Shown one piece after another: positions 43,265 to 52,708 of a DNA stretch of 64,000 nucleotides; the stretch's first letter is position 1; each line of letters begins with the position of its first letter. A model generated the notes under the pieces. The model saw only the letters and a program-made list of their open reading frames with translations. It made no database searches and had not been told where the DNA came from. A program made the translations under genes and the position numbers. Source of the DNA: Alphaproteobacteria bacterium (GTDB taxonomy: Bacteria > Bacteroidota > Bacteroidia > Bacteroidales > FEN-979); the NCBI GenBank assembly GCA_009928665.1, contig SACF01000008.1, positions 57,379-121,378 on the forward strand. The letters run 5' to 3'.

Positions 43265-46200
43265 ATGATCCTGCAATCCTCCATAGATGAAGTCCTGAGC
43301 CTCGATGTCACCGATGTTATCGGAAAATATGTTAAACTGACCCCAAAGGGCAATAACCACCAGGGAATTTGCCCGTTTCACAGTGAGAAGACCCCGAGTT
43401 TTTCTGTTTCACCATCCAAAGGTTTTTACAAATGCTTTGGCTGCGGGAAACATGGCAATGCCATCGGTTTCGTGATGGATTACAAGCAAATCGACTTTTT
43501 ATCGGCAGTAAAGGCAATTGCCGCCGATCACAATATAACCCTCCAGGAACAACCCCGTTCGAAGGAGGCCACCATAAAGTTTAATCGAAACGAACAGCTT
43601 TATGCTGCAAACAAGATTGCGCTGGACTGGTTCCGGGAAAACCTCACCTCAAAGGAGAATGAAGTGGCCCTTCATTATGTGCTGAGTCGCTGGAACCAGG
43701 AGAGTATAACAGACTTTGGAGTTGGCTTTGCCCCCGAAAGTTGGGATGGCCTGAAAAATTACGCAAAATCCAAGGGTGTAACCGAGGATATTCTGCTCGA
43801 AACAGGGTTACTTTCTGAGAGCAAAGGCAAAAGGTTTGATTACTTCCGTGGCCGGATCATGTTCCCGATTCTTTCCGCCACCGGTCGGGTGGTTGGTTTT
43901 ACCGGCCGGAATTTTTTCGGCAATAACGATGCACCAAAATACTTCAACACCCCACAAACGGGAATCTACAACAAGGGCAAGATCCTTTACGGCCTTCAAA
44001 TGGCAGCAAAATCGATCAGGGAGAAAGGATTTGCCTATCTGGTTGAAGGTAACGCTGATGTGATCCGGTTGCACCAGATCGGAATGATCAACACAGTCGG
44101 TTCCGGTGGTACCGCGCTGACCAGGGAACAGATTGCAGAGCTGAAGAGCCGCTCTGCATCAGTCACCCTCATTGGTGATTCGGATGGCGCCGGGCAAACC
44201 GCGGTCTTAAAAAGTGGCAAACTGATCATTGAGTCTGGCATGTTTTGCAACGTGATTGAGCTTCCGAAAGGAGAAGAGAAACAGGACCCGGATTCCTTCT
44301 TCAAGGATGGGGAGCAGTTTGACCAGTACGCCGGCGAGCACCAAAAGGATTACATTATCTGGCAGGCAGAATCACTTAAAGAAAAGTGCAAAAGCCCCGA
44401 TGAAAAATCTAAAGTCATTGATGAACTGTCGTGGCTCATCACCCGGCTGCCGGTCTCTTCGCACACGCTTTACGTCGAACAGCTGAGCGTGAAGATTAAA
44501 CCCAAAAAGGCCTGGGAAGACAGCATACGCCGTTTCCTTGCTGATGAACCCGGTCAGGAGAAGAAAGAGCCCGAGAACGCCATTCCTTCTCATGTCATCC
44601 TGTCGGATTATGAGAAATATGGCTTTTACCAGGACCACAACTGCTATTACTTCCGCACTAAAAACGGCCCGTTGCGTGGATGTAATTTCATCATGGAACC
44701 CTTGTTCCATGTTGCATCGGTTCTGAACAGCAAACGAATATACCGGATCACCAACGAAAACCGCTACAGCCAGGTGATTGAACTTCTGCAAAAGGACCTG
44801 ATCTCTATCAGTGCCTTCAAACTCCGGGTTGAAAGCCTGGGGAATTTCCTGTTTGAAGGCACCGATTCCGATCTGAACAAACTCAAGCGGTTTCTCTATG
44901 AAAAAACCGAAAGCTGCATTGAAATTACTCAGCTCGGCTGGCAAAAAGAGGGATTCTGGGCCTGGAGCAACGGTATTTTCAACGGGGAGTTCAAAGAGAC
45001 CGACGCTAACGGGATCGTGGTTCACAAAGGCAAAAACTACTACCTTCCTTCATCCAGCGGGATTTACAAATCCGAGGAAACCCTGTTCGTTTCGGAACGC
45101 AGGTTCCGGTATTCACCGGGGAAGATTTCAATGTACGATTATTCCTCCCAACTGCTGCAGGTATATGGCGACAACGCCATGTTCGGACTCTGTTTCTATT
45201 TTGCCACCCTGTTCCGTGATCACATCGCGGGCCAGTTTGGCTTCTTTCCTATCCTCAATCTTTTCGGCCCCAAGGGGGCAGGAAAGACGGAACTGGCCAT
45301 CAGTTTACTTCAGCTCTTCGGCAATCATGCCAAAGGGCCGAATATCACCAACACCACCAAAGCGGCGTTGGCTGATCATGTTGCCATGTTCTCCAATGCA
45401 CTGTGCCACATTGACGAGTATAAAAACAACCTGGAATACGAGAAAATTGAATTCCTCAAAGGGCTTTGGGATGGAACCGGTCGGACCCGGATGAACATGG
45501 ACAAAGACAAGAAAAAGGAAACCACCTCCGTCTATGTCGGGAATATGGTTTCCGGGCAGGAGATGACCACAGCCGACATTGCCCTTTTTTCCAGGATGAT
45601 CTACCTGTGGTTCAATAAGGTCGAATTCAATGATAAAGAAAAAGCAGCTTTCAACGATCTGAAAGGGATCGAAAAGCAGGGACTGACTCAGCTCACGCAT
45701 CAGATCCTGCAGCACCGTTCGAAATTTACGCAGCAATACCGCGAAAATTACGACCTGGCATCCGACGAATTAGCCAAAATGCTCAACGGCCAGGTAATCG
45801 AAGACCGTATTTTTCGCAACTGGCTGGTCATCATTGCAGCCTATCGAACCTTGAAGGATGATATCAAAGTTCCCTGGGAATTTGACGAGCTGCTCAGAAT
45901 CGCTGCTGGTAAGATCATTCTGCAAAACAAGGAGACCAAAACCAGCAATGAGATTTCGATCTTCTGGAGTATCGTAGAATTTCTGACCAATGACGGGTTG
46001 ATCAAGGAAGAGGTTGATTTCAAGGTTGATTTCGTCACCAGGTTAAAAACTGATCTGGTTTCCACGGAATCCCAATGGACAAAGCCCAAACACATACTCT
46101 ATCTGAACCATTCCAGGATATTTCAGCTATATCGTGTCCATGGCCAGAAAACCAAGGAGAACATCCTTCCACTGAAAACCCTTGAATATTACCTGATGAA

Positions 46201-46444
46201 CTCGAAGGAGTACCTGGGAAGGAAACACTCCGTCAGTTTCAAAGTTGAAGAGAACCACCGGGTTGTTGAAGATCAGGATACAAACGTATCCATGGATGGC
46301 AACCAATTAAAGAAAACCACCCGTCGGATAACCACTGCACTGGTTTTTGATTACGACTTACTGAACATCTCTATTTTGAATATTGTTGATAAACAGGAGA
46401 TTGACCCGAATACCGGGGAACCACCCGAAAATCTTCCATTTTGA
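43265..46444 (+). CDS. CHC2-type DNA primase fused to a P-loop helicase-like ATPase
   Basis: A 1059-residue replication protein. The N-terminus holds a CHC2 zinc finger (Cys36, His39, Cys57, Cys60), then a primase catalytic core with a Toprim-like segment: EGNADVIRLHQIGMINTVGS and VTLIGDSDGAGQ at about residues 265-320. Near residue 668 is a Walker A loop GPKGAGKTE, followed by a Walker B-like CHIDEYKN and an Arg-containing segment, in the style of DUF927-type helicase domains. Such primase-helicases start replication of phages, plasmids and satellites. Immediately downstream lies a repeat region that looks like its origin. Confidence 0.88.
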   Translation: MILQSSIDEVLSLDVTDVIGKYVKLTPKGNNHQGICPFHSEKTPSFSVSPSKGFYKCFGCGKHGNAIGFVMDYKQIDFLSAVKAIAADHNITLQEQPRSKEATIKFNRNEQLYAANKIALDWFRENLTSKENEVALHYVLSRWNQESITDFGVGFAPESWDGLKNYAKSKGVTEDILLETGLLSESKGKRFDYFRGRIMFPILSATGRVVGFTGRNFFGNNDAPKYFNTPQTGIYNKGKILYGLQMAAKSIREKGFAYLVEGNADVIRLHQIGMINTVGSGGTALTREQIAELKSRSASVTLIGDSDGAGQTAVLKSGKLIIESGMFCNVIELPKGEEKQDPDSFFKDGEQFDQYAGEHQKDYIIWQAESLKEKCKSPDEKSKVIDELSWLITRLPVSSHTLYVEQLSVKIKPKKAWEDSIRRFLADEPGQEKKEPENAIPSHVILSDYEKYGFYQDHNCYYFRTKNGPLRGCNFIMEPLFHVASVLNSKRIYRITNENRYSQVIELLQKDLISISAFKLRVESLGNFLFEGTDSDLNKLKRFLYEKTESCIEITQLGWQKEGFWAWSNGIFNGEFKETDANGIVVHKGKNYYLPSSSGIYKSEETLFVSERRFRYSPGKISMYDYSSQLLQVYGDNAMFGLCFYFATLFRDHIAGQFGFFPILNLFGPKGAGKTELAISLLQLFGNHAKGPNITNTTKAALADHVAMFSNALCHIDEYKNNLEYEKIEFLKGLWDGTGRTRMNMDKDKKKETTSVYVGNMVSGQEMTTADIALFSRMIYLWFNKVEFNDKEKAAFNDLKGIEKQGLTQLTHQILQHRSKFTQQYRENYDLASDELAKMLNGQVIEDRIFRNWLVIIAAYRTLKDDIKVPWEFDELLRIAAGKIILQNKETKTSNEISIFWSIVEFLTNDGLIKEEVDFKVDFVTRLKTDLVSTESQWTKPKHILYLNHSRIFQLYRVHGQKTKENILPLKTLEYYLMNSKEYLGRKHSVSFKVEENHRVVEDQDTNVSMDGNQLKKTTRRITTALVFDYDLLNISILNIVDKQEIDPNTGEPPENLPF

Positions 46445-46480
46445 AAAAAAGAAAACACAAAAAGTTTAACGCAAAATCGG

Positions 46481-46688
46481 CAGCTACACCAGCTACAATG
46501 ACTACAAATTTTAAAATACTATAAATGTGTAAATTAAAGACAACAATGAATGAAAAGACTCAGCTAACTGAAGCTACACTTAACTACAGCTCCTACAAAA
46601 AGCTAAGATGTAGCTGAGATTTATCGTGTCTTGAAATGCTTATCTGTTTGATTTACAGATTGATAATTGAATGTAGCTGATGTAGCTG
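46481..46688. repeat. Paired octamer repeats around an AT-rich core: candidate replication origin
   Basis: The left end has CAGCTACACCAGCTACA (46481-46497), two octamers CAGCTACA 9 bases apart. The right end has the inverted pair TGTAGCTGATGTAGCTG (46672-46688), whose complement differs from the left pair at one position. A further TGTAGCTG is at 46609 and an AGCTACA at 46572. Between them is a strongly AT-rich stretch (46501-46555). It follows the primase stop by 36 bases and fills the only sizeable gap in the operon. Iterons flanking an AT-rich core beside the replication gene are the layout of staphylococcal satellite origins, so an origin is the best reading. A regulatory array is the alternative. 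Confidence 0.6.
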
Positions 46689-46694
46689 CTGTAG

Positions 46695-46982
46695 ATGCCA
46701 AAATATATACCCTGGCTGAGAAAACTGAAATTTTTTATGAACCATCCCGAACCCATCACTGATCAAAACGGCTGGAAATACTACGACCATCTTCCGCAGG
46801 GCTACCGACTGGCCGTGATGGATGATTTCCATAAAAACGGTTCAAAGAAAATTGGCATGGAATACTTGATACAGCGGGGTGACCAGCAGTATTTTGAAAT
46901 CCATGCTATCAGACAGGAAACCCGCTCCATCAGCCTCAAACCGTTCCTTGACCACCAGATGGTTTTTGTTAAATCTGAATGA
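46695..46982 (+). CDS. Hypothetical protein of the element
   Basis: A 95-residue protein beginning 6 bases after the right-hand octamer pair. It has a basic N-terminus (YIPWLRKLKFF) and a beta-rich middle (GMEYLIQRGDQQYFEIHAIR). The family is not recognised. Its start is so close to the repeats that protein binding there would affect its expression. Confidence 0.55.
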   Translation: MPKYIPWLRKLKFFMNHPEPITDQNGWKYYDHLPQGYRLAVMDDFHKNGSKKIGMEYLIQRGDQQYFEIHAIRQETRSISLKPFLDHQMVFVKSE

Positions 46983-47019
46983 CCTTTAATCCGCCATACT
47001 TGAAAACTACATTTGCCCC

Positions 47020-47541
47020 ATGAACGAACAAGACCGACCGACAATCACCATAAAACTGAAGCCTTATCTCCAGGAGTATCTGCTTTGCTCGCTGAATACG
47101 AACCGGGCATCAAGAACCAATCTCATCGGCAAGCTGTTAAAGCCATTGCTTGAGATCCGGCCTGCAGGAAGCATGCCTGTTTTTCCCAAGGGTCCGGAAT
47201 ACATAACCTTTGTTTTACCCTACTATGAGGATCTTTGGGTGAAATCCAATCTCTGGGTGACTGAGCGTAACCAGGAGATTTTTGAAAGCTACCTTGAATG
47301 GCATTTCAAAGAGCTCTTCTTTCACTATATGGATGACAAGGTCCGGTTCTACAAATCTTTTAAAAAGTGCATCCTGCAATTCTGCTATGACCACAACGTC
47401 ACTTTTTCGTACCTGAACTATGAGCTGCTTAAAAAAGACTATTACCGGAAACGGGCCAGAAGAAAAACAGAAAAAAGTTGCTCAGGTTTTGTCTCTGAGA
47501 TGTCCCCGGATTGTCACTGCATTTTTCTAACCCATAACTGA
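47020..47541 (+). CDS. Hypothetical protein of the element
   Basis: A 173-residue soluble protein with N-terminal TITIKLKPYLQEYLLCSLNT, which reads like a small regulator of the ribbon-helix-helix type, and a helical, Lys/Tyr-rich C-terminus (LLKKDYYRKRARRKTEK). Three Cys lie near its end. The family is not recognised. One base separates it from the next gene. Confidence 0.55.
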   Translation: MNEQDRPTITIKLKPYLQEYLLCSLNTNRASRTNLIGKLLKPLLEIRPAGSMPVFPKGPEYITFVLPYYEDLWVKSNLWVTERNQEIFESYLEWHFKELFFHYMDDKVRFYKSFKKCILQFCYDHNVTFSYLNYELLKKDYYRKRARRKTEKSCSGFVSEMSPDCHCIFLTHN

Positions 47542-47542
47542 C

Positions 47543-48049
47543 ATGGGAAATATCTCACGGCATACCGGGAAGAACCTTGGGGGACTAAACCAGGTCAGCT
47601 GGATCTTCCGGGAAGATGTTTCGTTTTTTACCTTTAACGATTTGAACCTTTACTGCTCGGTTATCCCGAAAATCGGAGGATCATGGAGTTCTATATATGG
47701 TACCCCGGAGACGGTTCAACTTGAATCAGAGCAGCAGGATTCTCCCGCTGGAATGAAATACATCTATAAACTAAAGATGCTGGTTCCCAAAGACCGTGCC
47801 CCGGTCGAATCCGAATTATTTCGGATGACCGCCCGCCCCCTGATCATGAAGTTGACAGACAAAAACGGCACGATCCGCATTTTTGGAACCATGGAAAGCC
47901 CGATGAAACTGACCAGTAAGCTGATGAAACCCGCTGCCATGGAAACATTCAATGGTTATGAACTGCTGTTTACAGGAGAGTTTACCAAACCTGCCGGATT
48001 CCTGCTGCCAGCAAACGGAATCATCCCGGATGAAGATGACCAGGATTGA
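47543..48049 (+). CDS. Probable structural protein of the element
   Basis: A 168-residue, beta-rich protein (WIFREDVSFFTFNDLNLYCSV, TRKL-free, with long polar loops). The C-terminal FTGEFTKPAGFLLP looks like a compact domain. I do not recognise the family, but it sits directly upstream of the capsid protease in a head-gene operon, so a head or head-completion role is a fair guess. Confidence 0.5.
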   Translation: MGNISRHTGKNLGGLNQVSWIFREDVSFFTFNDLNLYCSVIPKIGGSWSSIYGTPETVQLESEQQDSPAGMKYIYKLKMLVPKDRAPVESELFRMTARPLIMKLTDKNGTIRIFGTMESPMKLTSKLMKPAAMETFNGYELLFTGEFTKPAGFLLPANGIIPDEDDQD

Positions 48050-48121
48050 TCCCCGTTAATTTTCAGTCCTTTATTTGCCGGTCATACCATAATAATATTG
48101 TACTCTCAAACAAAGGGTACA

Positions 48122-49354
48122 ATGAATCCCATCCTGACAGAATTACTTTCAAATGCATGGTTGATCAGCAGCGAACGAAAGTCTGCTTATGCTTCCCTGC
48201 TTCTTTCGTTGATGAAAGGGGAGAGTCTGTCGGATTCGGATTCTTCTTTTGCAAGGGAAAGAAACCGCTCGTTTGTCATCTGTGGCAGTGCAGAGCAGCC
48301 GCAAAGGTTTGGATATACCGATGCTTCCATTCCCGAAGGGTCGGTCGCCGTTATCCCGATTCGGTCGGAAATCCTCAAGTACGATCAGCCTTGCGGCCCC
48401 AGGGGATCGCAGTCGATCCTTGGTGATGTGAAGCAGGCCGACCAGAATCCGAACATCCGCAGCATCCTGCTCATTGTGGACAGCCCCGGCGGCCAGGTCA
48501 CGGGAACGGACCTGCTGGCCGATGCCATCGCCAAATGCGAAACACCTGTGGTGGCTTACATCGAAGGGATGGCAGCCAGCGCCGCTTACTGGATCATTTC
48601 CGGAGCCAGGCGGATCATCGCCAGCTCCGATCTCGACCGCATCGGTTCCATCGGAACGATGCTCCTGGTCGAAGACCTCAAGCCTGCCCTGGAAAAACTG
48701 GGGGTGAAATTTCATGAAATCTATGCAAGTCTCTCGACCGATAAGAACCAGGATTTCAACCAGGCGATGGAAGGCGACTACGATCCGCTGCGCAAAAACA
48801 TGCTGGATGTGATCAACGGGAAATTCCTTTCCATGATCAAGACAAACCGCCCAGGGCTGGACGAATCCACCCTGACGGGCAAGAGTTATTTTGCGCAGGA
48901 AGCGATCCGGCTGGGACTGATCGATGAGATCGGCAGTTATGAGTCTGCTTTGGAAGCTGCATTCTCCTTCGGTCCAAGTCCGCTAGTGCAAGCCATATCT
49001 AACGAAACCAAAATTCACCAAACCATGAAGATAAAGCAGACCTGGAAAGCGATCCAGGGATTTTTCAAACTCGATCCGGCCACCCTGGAAACCCAGGAAC
49101 TCTCGGTCGACCAGATGCAGCAGCTTAACGACAAACTCGACAGCATGGCCCAGACCAACGAACAACTGGAGCAGGCGCTGCAAAGTGAAAAGCAGGCTCA
49201 TGAAGCTACCCTGGCAGAGCTGCGCGAGCTTCAGGCCCAGGATGCCACCCGTGAGACTGTGGCTGCAAAGTTGTCAGATTCGTTCCCTGGGGACGGAAAG
49301 GACCCGGTGGTATACGCACACGACAAAATTGCGGATGAATTCTGCGCTCAATAA
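48122..49354 (+). CDS. S49-family capsid maturation protease
   Basis: A 410-residue protein from MNPILTELLSNAW; a TTG-initiated extension to 48098 was rejected. The catalytic Ser (about residue 153) is in IEGMAASAAYWIIS, and the next helix DLDRIGSIGTMLLVED together with the Lys of DKNQDF completes the SppA/S49 dyad. Residues 300-400 are coiled-coil-like (LDSMAQTNEQLEQALQSEK), so it may double as a scaffold, as in several phages where the protease carries a C-terminal scaffold. It is followed after 30 bases by the capsid protein, its natural substrate. Confidence 0.85.
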   Translation: MNPILTELLSNAWLISSERKSAYASLLLSLMKGESLSDSDSSFARERNRSFVICGSAEQPQRFGYTDASIPEGSVAVIPIRSEILKYDQPCGPRGSQSILGDVKQADQNPNIRSILLIVDSPGGQVTGTDLLADAIAKCETPVVAYIEGMAASAAYWIISGARRIIASSDLDRIGSIGTMLLVEDLKPALEKLGVKFHEIYASLSTDKNQDFNQAMEGDYDPLRKNMLDVINGKFLSMIKTNRPGLDESTLTGKSYFAQEAIRLGLIDEIGSYESALEAAFSFGPSPLVQAISNETKIHQTMKIKQTWKAIQGFFKLDPATLETQELSVDQMQQLNDKLDSMAQTNEQLEQALQSEKQAHEATLAELRELQAQDATRETVAAKLSDSFPGDGKDPVVYAHDKIADEFCAQ

Positions 49355-49384
49355 TATCTTTTAACCATCAATACCCACAATCAA

Positions 49385-50335
49385 ATGGCAGAATCAATTT
49401 CATTGGATCAACTGAAGGCGGCCTTCGGGACCTATGTCGGCACGAACCAGCGGGATATTTTGCGGCTGCTGACCCAGCCCACCTATTCCGAAACCTTTAT
49501 GACCACCAAGCAATCGCAGGATCTGGTTTACCGTGCCACCAAGGCGGTGATCTCGGACCTGGTACAGGGCTTCCAGGAAGGGTGGACGCCCAAAGGCAAA
49601 GCTGCCTTCACCCCGGTGGAGATCATGCAGCGCCGGCACAAGATCGACCTGTCGTTTTATCCGGACGAGATCATGGATTCATGGCTCGGCTTCATGGGTG
49701 ATGAATCGATCGACCGCAAGGCGTGGCCGATCTCCAAATACATCATCGAGCAGCTCATCATTCCGAAGGTTGCCGATAACCGGGAACTGGCCCTGATCGG
49801 CAAGGGGACCTATGTTGCCCCGGTGGAAGGGACCGCCCAGGCACTCGGCCTTTCGATGGACGGGTTTGTCACCATTCTCAAGCACAAGCACACGGCGGGA
49901 AATTCCAACATCAATTTCATCCCGTTGGCGCCGCTTACCGTCGACAATATCTTCGATCAGCTGGAATCGTTCGGTGACCAGGTCGGCGACCTGTACAAGG
50001 ATATGTCGATGAACATCTTCCTTTCCCGCAAGTGGTTCTCAGCTTACCACCGCAAGCGCCGGGACCTCCATGGCACGGATACGAACTACGACGGCTTGAA
50101 GACCATGCTTGAGGGAACCAACCTGACCCTTACCCCGCTTCCTTCGATGGCCGGGGAGAATGTCATCTTCACCACCCCGAAGGAGAACTTCATCCGATTG
50201 ATGAACCGCAACAATGGCGCTTCCTCCATTTCGGTGGAGAGCGTTGACCGCCAGATCAAGGTCTTCGCTGACTGGTATGAGTCCGTTGGATTCGGCATCG
50301 AAGAAGCTGTATTCGCATTTGTTCCTGCAACTTAA
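49385..50335 (+). CDS. Major capsid protein (HK97-like)
   Basis: A 316-residue protein with the organisation of phage major capsid proteins: an N-terminal helical arm, then a beta-rich P/A-domain-like middle (KHTAGNSNINFIPLAPLTV) and a C-terminal strand set ending EEAVFAFVPAT. It follows the S49 protease with a 30-base gap, the usual order protease-capsid. It has no obvious delta/scaffold region, consistent with a separate scaffold, perhaps in the protease. The identification rests on size, position and pattern, not on a recognised catalytic motif. Confidence 0.75.
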   Translation: MAESISLDQLKAAFGTYVGTNQRDILRLLTQPTYSETFMTTKQSQDLVYRATKAVISDLVQGFQEGWTPKGKAAFTPVEIMQRRHKIDLSFYPDEIMDSWLGFMGDESIDRKAWPISKYIIEQLIIPKVADNRELALIGKGTYVAPVEGTAQALGLSMDGFVTILKHKHTAGNSNINFIPLAPLTVDNIFDQLESFGDQVGDLYKDMSMNIFLSRKWFSAYHRKRRDLHGTDTNYDGLKTMLEGTNLTLTPLPSMAGENVIFTTPKENFIRLMNRNNGASSISVESVDRQIKVFADWYESVGFGIEEAVFAFVPAT

Positions 50336-50346
50336 TACACACAATT

Positions 50347-50904
50347 ATGTCTGTACCACTTTTTGACCTTTTCAAGCCCACCGTGCGCAACGCCGGTGGC
50401 GGCGGCGGGATAAAATCCGAGATCATCCTGATCATGGAGAGCGATATCGACTGGGCCACATTTCCTGCCCGGGATGCTGACGGAATAACCATCACAGCAG
50501 ATATTCCCTTGCTGACCGGCAAGTTCATGCACAGCTTTTACATGACCCAGGGAACCATCAAGCCATCCCAGAAGAAACTCAAAGGTTCCAATCAGGACTG
50601 CGGCGGCTACGAGATCGGGGTGGAAGGTTTCTATCCCGGAATTGAAAAAGCCGTGCAGAAATGGATTGCCAATTTTGGCATCGACTTCAAGGGGATCGTC
50701 ATCATCCAGAACTGCGCATCAGCAAAGCGCTACCTGATCGGGGAACCCTGCAACCTGGTGCATCTCGAAACCATCGAGACCACCTGGGGCGAGGAGATCG
50801 ACAAGGACAAGGGACACAAGTTCGGTTTCCAGTGCAAACAGGGATCACCGATGGCCTTCTACGAAGGCGACCTGCTGATGGATCCCAATCCACCCACCGG
50901 ATAA
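50347..50904 (+). CDS. Likely head or tail structural protein
   Basis: A 185-residue, mainly beta-structured protein with a Gly-rich N-terminal stretch (NAGGGGGIKSE). Its compact size and place right after the capsid gene point to a head-decoration, head-tail joining or tube-like role. I recognise no family. It ends 41 bases before a strong terminator that closes this operon. Confidence 0.5.
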   Translation: MSVPLFDLFKPTVRNAGGGGGIKSEIILIMESDIDWATFPARDADGITITADIPLLTGKFMHSFYMTQGTIKPSQKKLKGSNQDCGGYEIGVEGFYPGIEKAVQKWIANFGIDFKGIVIIQNCASAKRYLIGEPCNLVHLETIETTWGEEIDKDKGHKFGFQCKQGSPMAFYEGDLLMDPNPPTG

Positions 50905-50945
50905 CAAAGAAGCTCTTGTAGCGTGTTTTCATAGGTGTTAGTTGA

Positions 50946-50977
50946 AGCCTGTCGGAGTGATCCGGCAGGCTTTTTTT
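50946..50977 (+). terminator. Strong Rho-independent terminator after the capsid operon
   Basis: The stem AGCCTGTCGG/CCGGCAGGCT (one G-U) with a 6-base loop is followed by seven T. It separates the capsid genes from the TIR gene, which then needs its own promoter. Confidence 0.8.
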
Positions 50978-51085
50978 GTGATATATAAGTAATTGCTATT
51001 TTTTGTTACTTTTACAACATTGATATTACACAGATCGCTGATTTCACTAAAACTATAAGTAAAACGGACAAGCACAAATAGCATT

Positions 51086-51958
51086 ATGAAAGAAACACTT
51101 ATTTCTGTATTAAAGAAACAAATAGAAATTGGCGATAGTTTATCCAAGGATCTCGAGAGTATATCTAATTCAGGTGAATTAGAGAGTTTCTTAACTGACT
51201 ATGAAATATGGAATAAAACTAATTGTGAAATATTAGAAAAAGCATATGTTCACAAACAACTTTTCCGGATGTATTCAGGTGTAAATTATCTTGGAAATGT
51301 TTATGCTGACAATACTCATTTTCAGACTAATAGGAACAAGGTTCTATATTGTCTACCAAAACAACTTGTCCATTTAAATACTGCACTTGCACATACACAA
51401 GATATTAAAAATACGGATTTACTTCCCTTAGATGAACAACTTCATAATTTAGATCAGAGACTTGCAAAAATTGTTAACATGAAAAAGCTATTTTTAAGTC
51501 ATTCGTCAAAAGATGAACCAATTATTAAACCCTTATTAGATTTAATCGGTGATATTGGGGTTCAGGATTATCAAATTTTTTATTCATCACATCCTGCTTA
51601 TGGAGTTGGCCTTGGTGAAAATATTTTTGAGAGACTAAAGAAAGAGTTGGGAGGAGATGTATTTGCGCTATTTCTTTTGAGTGATAATTTTTTCAAAAGT
51701 CCCATTTGTCTTTGTGAAATGGGTGCAGTATGGATAAAATCAAACAAACAAATCCCCATTTTAATCCCGCCATTTAATTTTGATGATGTCCAGGGTGTAT
51801 TCCCTAATTCTCTTGGTTTTAAAATTAATGACAAAAACCAGCTCAATTCTTTTAAGCAGGAAATAGAAACTTATTTTGGTTTAACGCCAATTCATTTGAC
51901 AAAATGGGAGGAAAAAAGGGAGGAGTGTCTTGTTAAACTTAAAGCACTACTTCCATAA
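51086..51958 (+). CDS. TIR-domain protein, candidate defence cargo
   Basis: A 290-residue protein in two parts. Residues 1-130 are helical and unrecognised. From residue 133 the sequence KKLFLSHSSKDEP starts a TIR domain: the S-H-S-S-K-D first strand/loop, then LLSDNFFKSPICLCEMG, where Glu211 in the S-P-I-C-x-C-E pattern occupies the catalytic position of NAD-cleaving TIRs. It is AT-rich, unlike the genes on both sides, and bracketed by a terminator and a gap of about 100 bases. TIR proteins are frequent antiphage effectors that deplete NAD or signal to effectors, so this one may protect the host or the element. No partner gene is adjacent. Confidence 0.82.
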   Translation: MKETLISVLKKQIEIGDSLSKDLESISNSGELESFLTDYEIWNKTNCEILEKAYVHKQLFRMYSGVNYLGNVYADNTHFQTNRNKVLYCLPKQLVHLNTALAHTQDIKNTDLLPLDEQLHNLDQRLAKIVNMKKLFLSHSSKDEPIIKPLLDLIGDIGVQDYQIFYSSHPAYGVGLGENIFERLKKELGGDVFALFLLSDNFFKSPICLCEMGAVWIKSNKQIPILIPPFNFDDVQGVFPNSLGFKINDKNQLNSFKQEIETYFGLTPIHLTKWEEKREECLVKLKALLP

Positions 51959-52057
51959 TTATCTTTTAATAAACTTTTGATTTATCAAAGGTTGCATTCT
52001 ATTTTCAATGATCTTCATGTCCTTTAACCTATGCAATTGCAGCTCTAATTTCGCTGC

Positions 52058-52708
52058 ATGGATCATGAAATCTATACCTGGTTGAATTCCGACCAGGATT
52101 ATCCTGAAGGCCTTTTAATCTATGACCGGTACTGCCGGAATGCCAACCTGGGCCGGATCCTGCGCATAGGGGGAGCAACCGGCAAGAACCGGTTGACTCT
52201 GGCCTACCAGTTGAGCAAAGTCATCAGTCCGCTTATTTCCCATCTTTCCATCCAATCTCCTGAACCACAGGAGCCGGAGAAAGACAAAGTCGTAATAAGC
52301 ATACCAGCTATCCGGATTGAAGATCTCCGCCAGCAGCAGAAGATGATCTACAAGATGCTGGATAATCTTCATGCTATTCTTGAATACAGGTCTGTCCAGG
52401 AAAGAAAGGAGATCGCCTTTCAGATCCTTGACCTGGATGATCAGCTCAGGGACCTGGCTGGACAAATTGATCACTATGAAAAACACGGGGTTATCCCGGT
52501 AAGCCAGGGCCAGGAATCAAAAAGGAGAATTTCAGAACTCAGCGATGTCGAGCTTTTTCAATGGCAAAGCAACCTGAGAACTTACGTTACCCGGTACAAA
52601 AGACTGGTAGCCGGTTCGAAAACTCCTGAATCGCTTTCCCGAAACCAGGAACTGCTTCAGCAATACCAGGATGAACTGGCCGAAATCACCAAACGACTGC
52701 AACGATGA
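52058..52708 (+). CDS. Hypothetical coiled-coil protein of the packaging operon
   Basis: A 216-residue soluble protein, mostly helical with coiled-coil sequence at residues about 90-140 and 190-216. The N-terminus contains GRILRIGGATGKNRLTLAYQ, a Gly-rich turn that loosely resembles a P-loop but lacks the GKT/S, so an ATPase is not claimed. It overlaps the next gene by 4 bases. Its role is unknown. Confidence 0.5.
   Translation: MDHEIYTWLNSDQDYPEGLLIYDRYCRNANLGRILRIGGATGKNRLTLAYQLSKVISPLISHLSIQSPEPQEPEKDKVVISIPAIRIEDLRQQQKMIYKMLDNLHAILEYRSVQERKEIAFQILDLDDQLRDLAGQIDHYEKHGVIPVSQGQESKRRISELSDVELFQWQSNLRTYVTRYKRLVAGSKTPESLSRNQELLQQYQDELAEITKRLQR

Noticed and set aside
44372..45025. 217-codon minus-strand frame inside the primase gene
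   Set aside because: It is antisense to a continuous 1059-residue protein with conserved motifs and has shadow-like composition.
46481..46688. Octamer region read as a CRISPR-like or tRNA feature
   Set aside because: The repeats are too short, are in inverted orientation and irregularly spaced; an origin or operator array fits better.
52058..52708. Gly-rich GGATGK read as a P-loop ATPase
   Set aside because: The Lys is not followed by Thr or Ser in the right place and no Walker B is evident.
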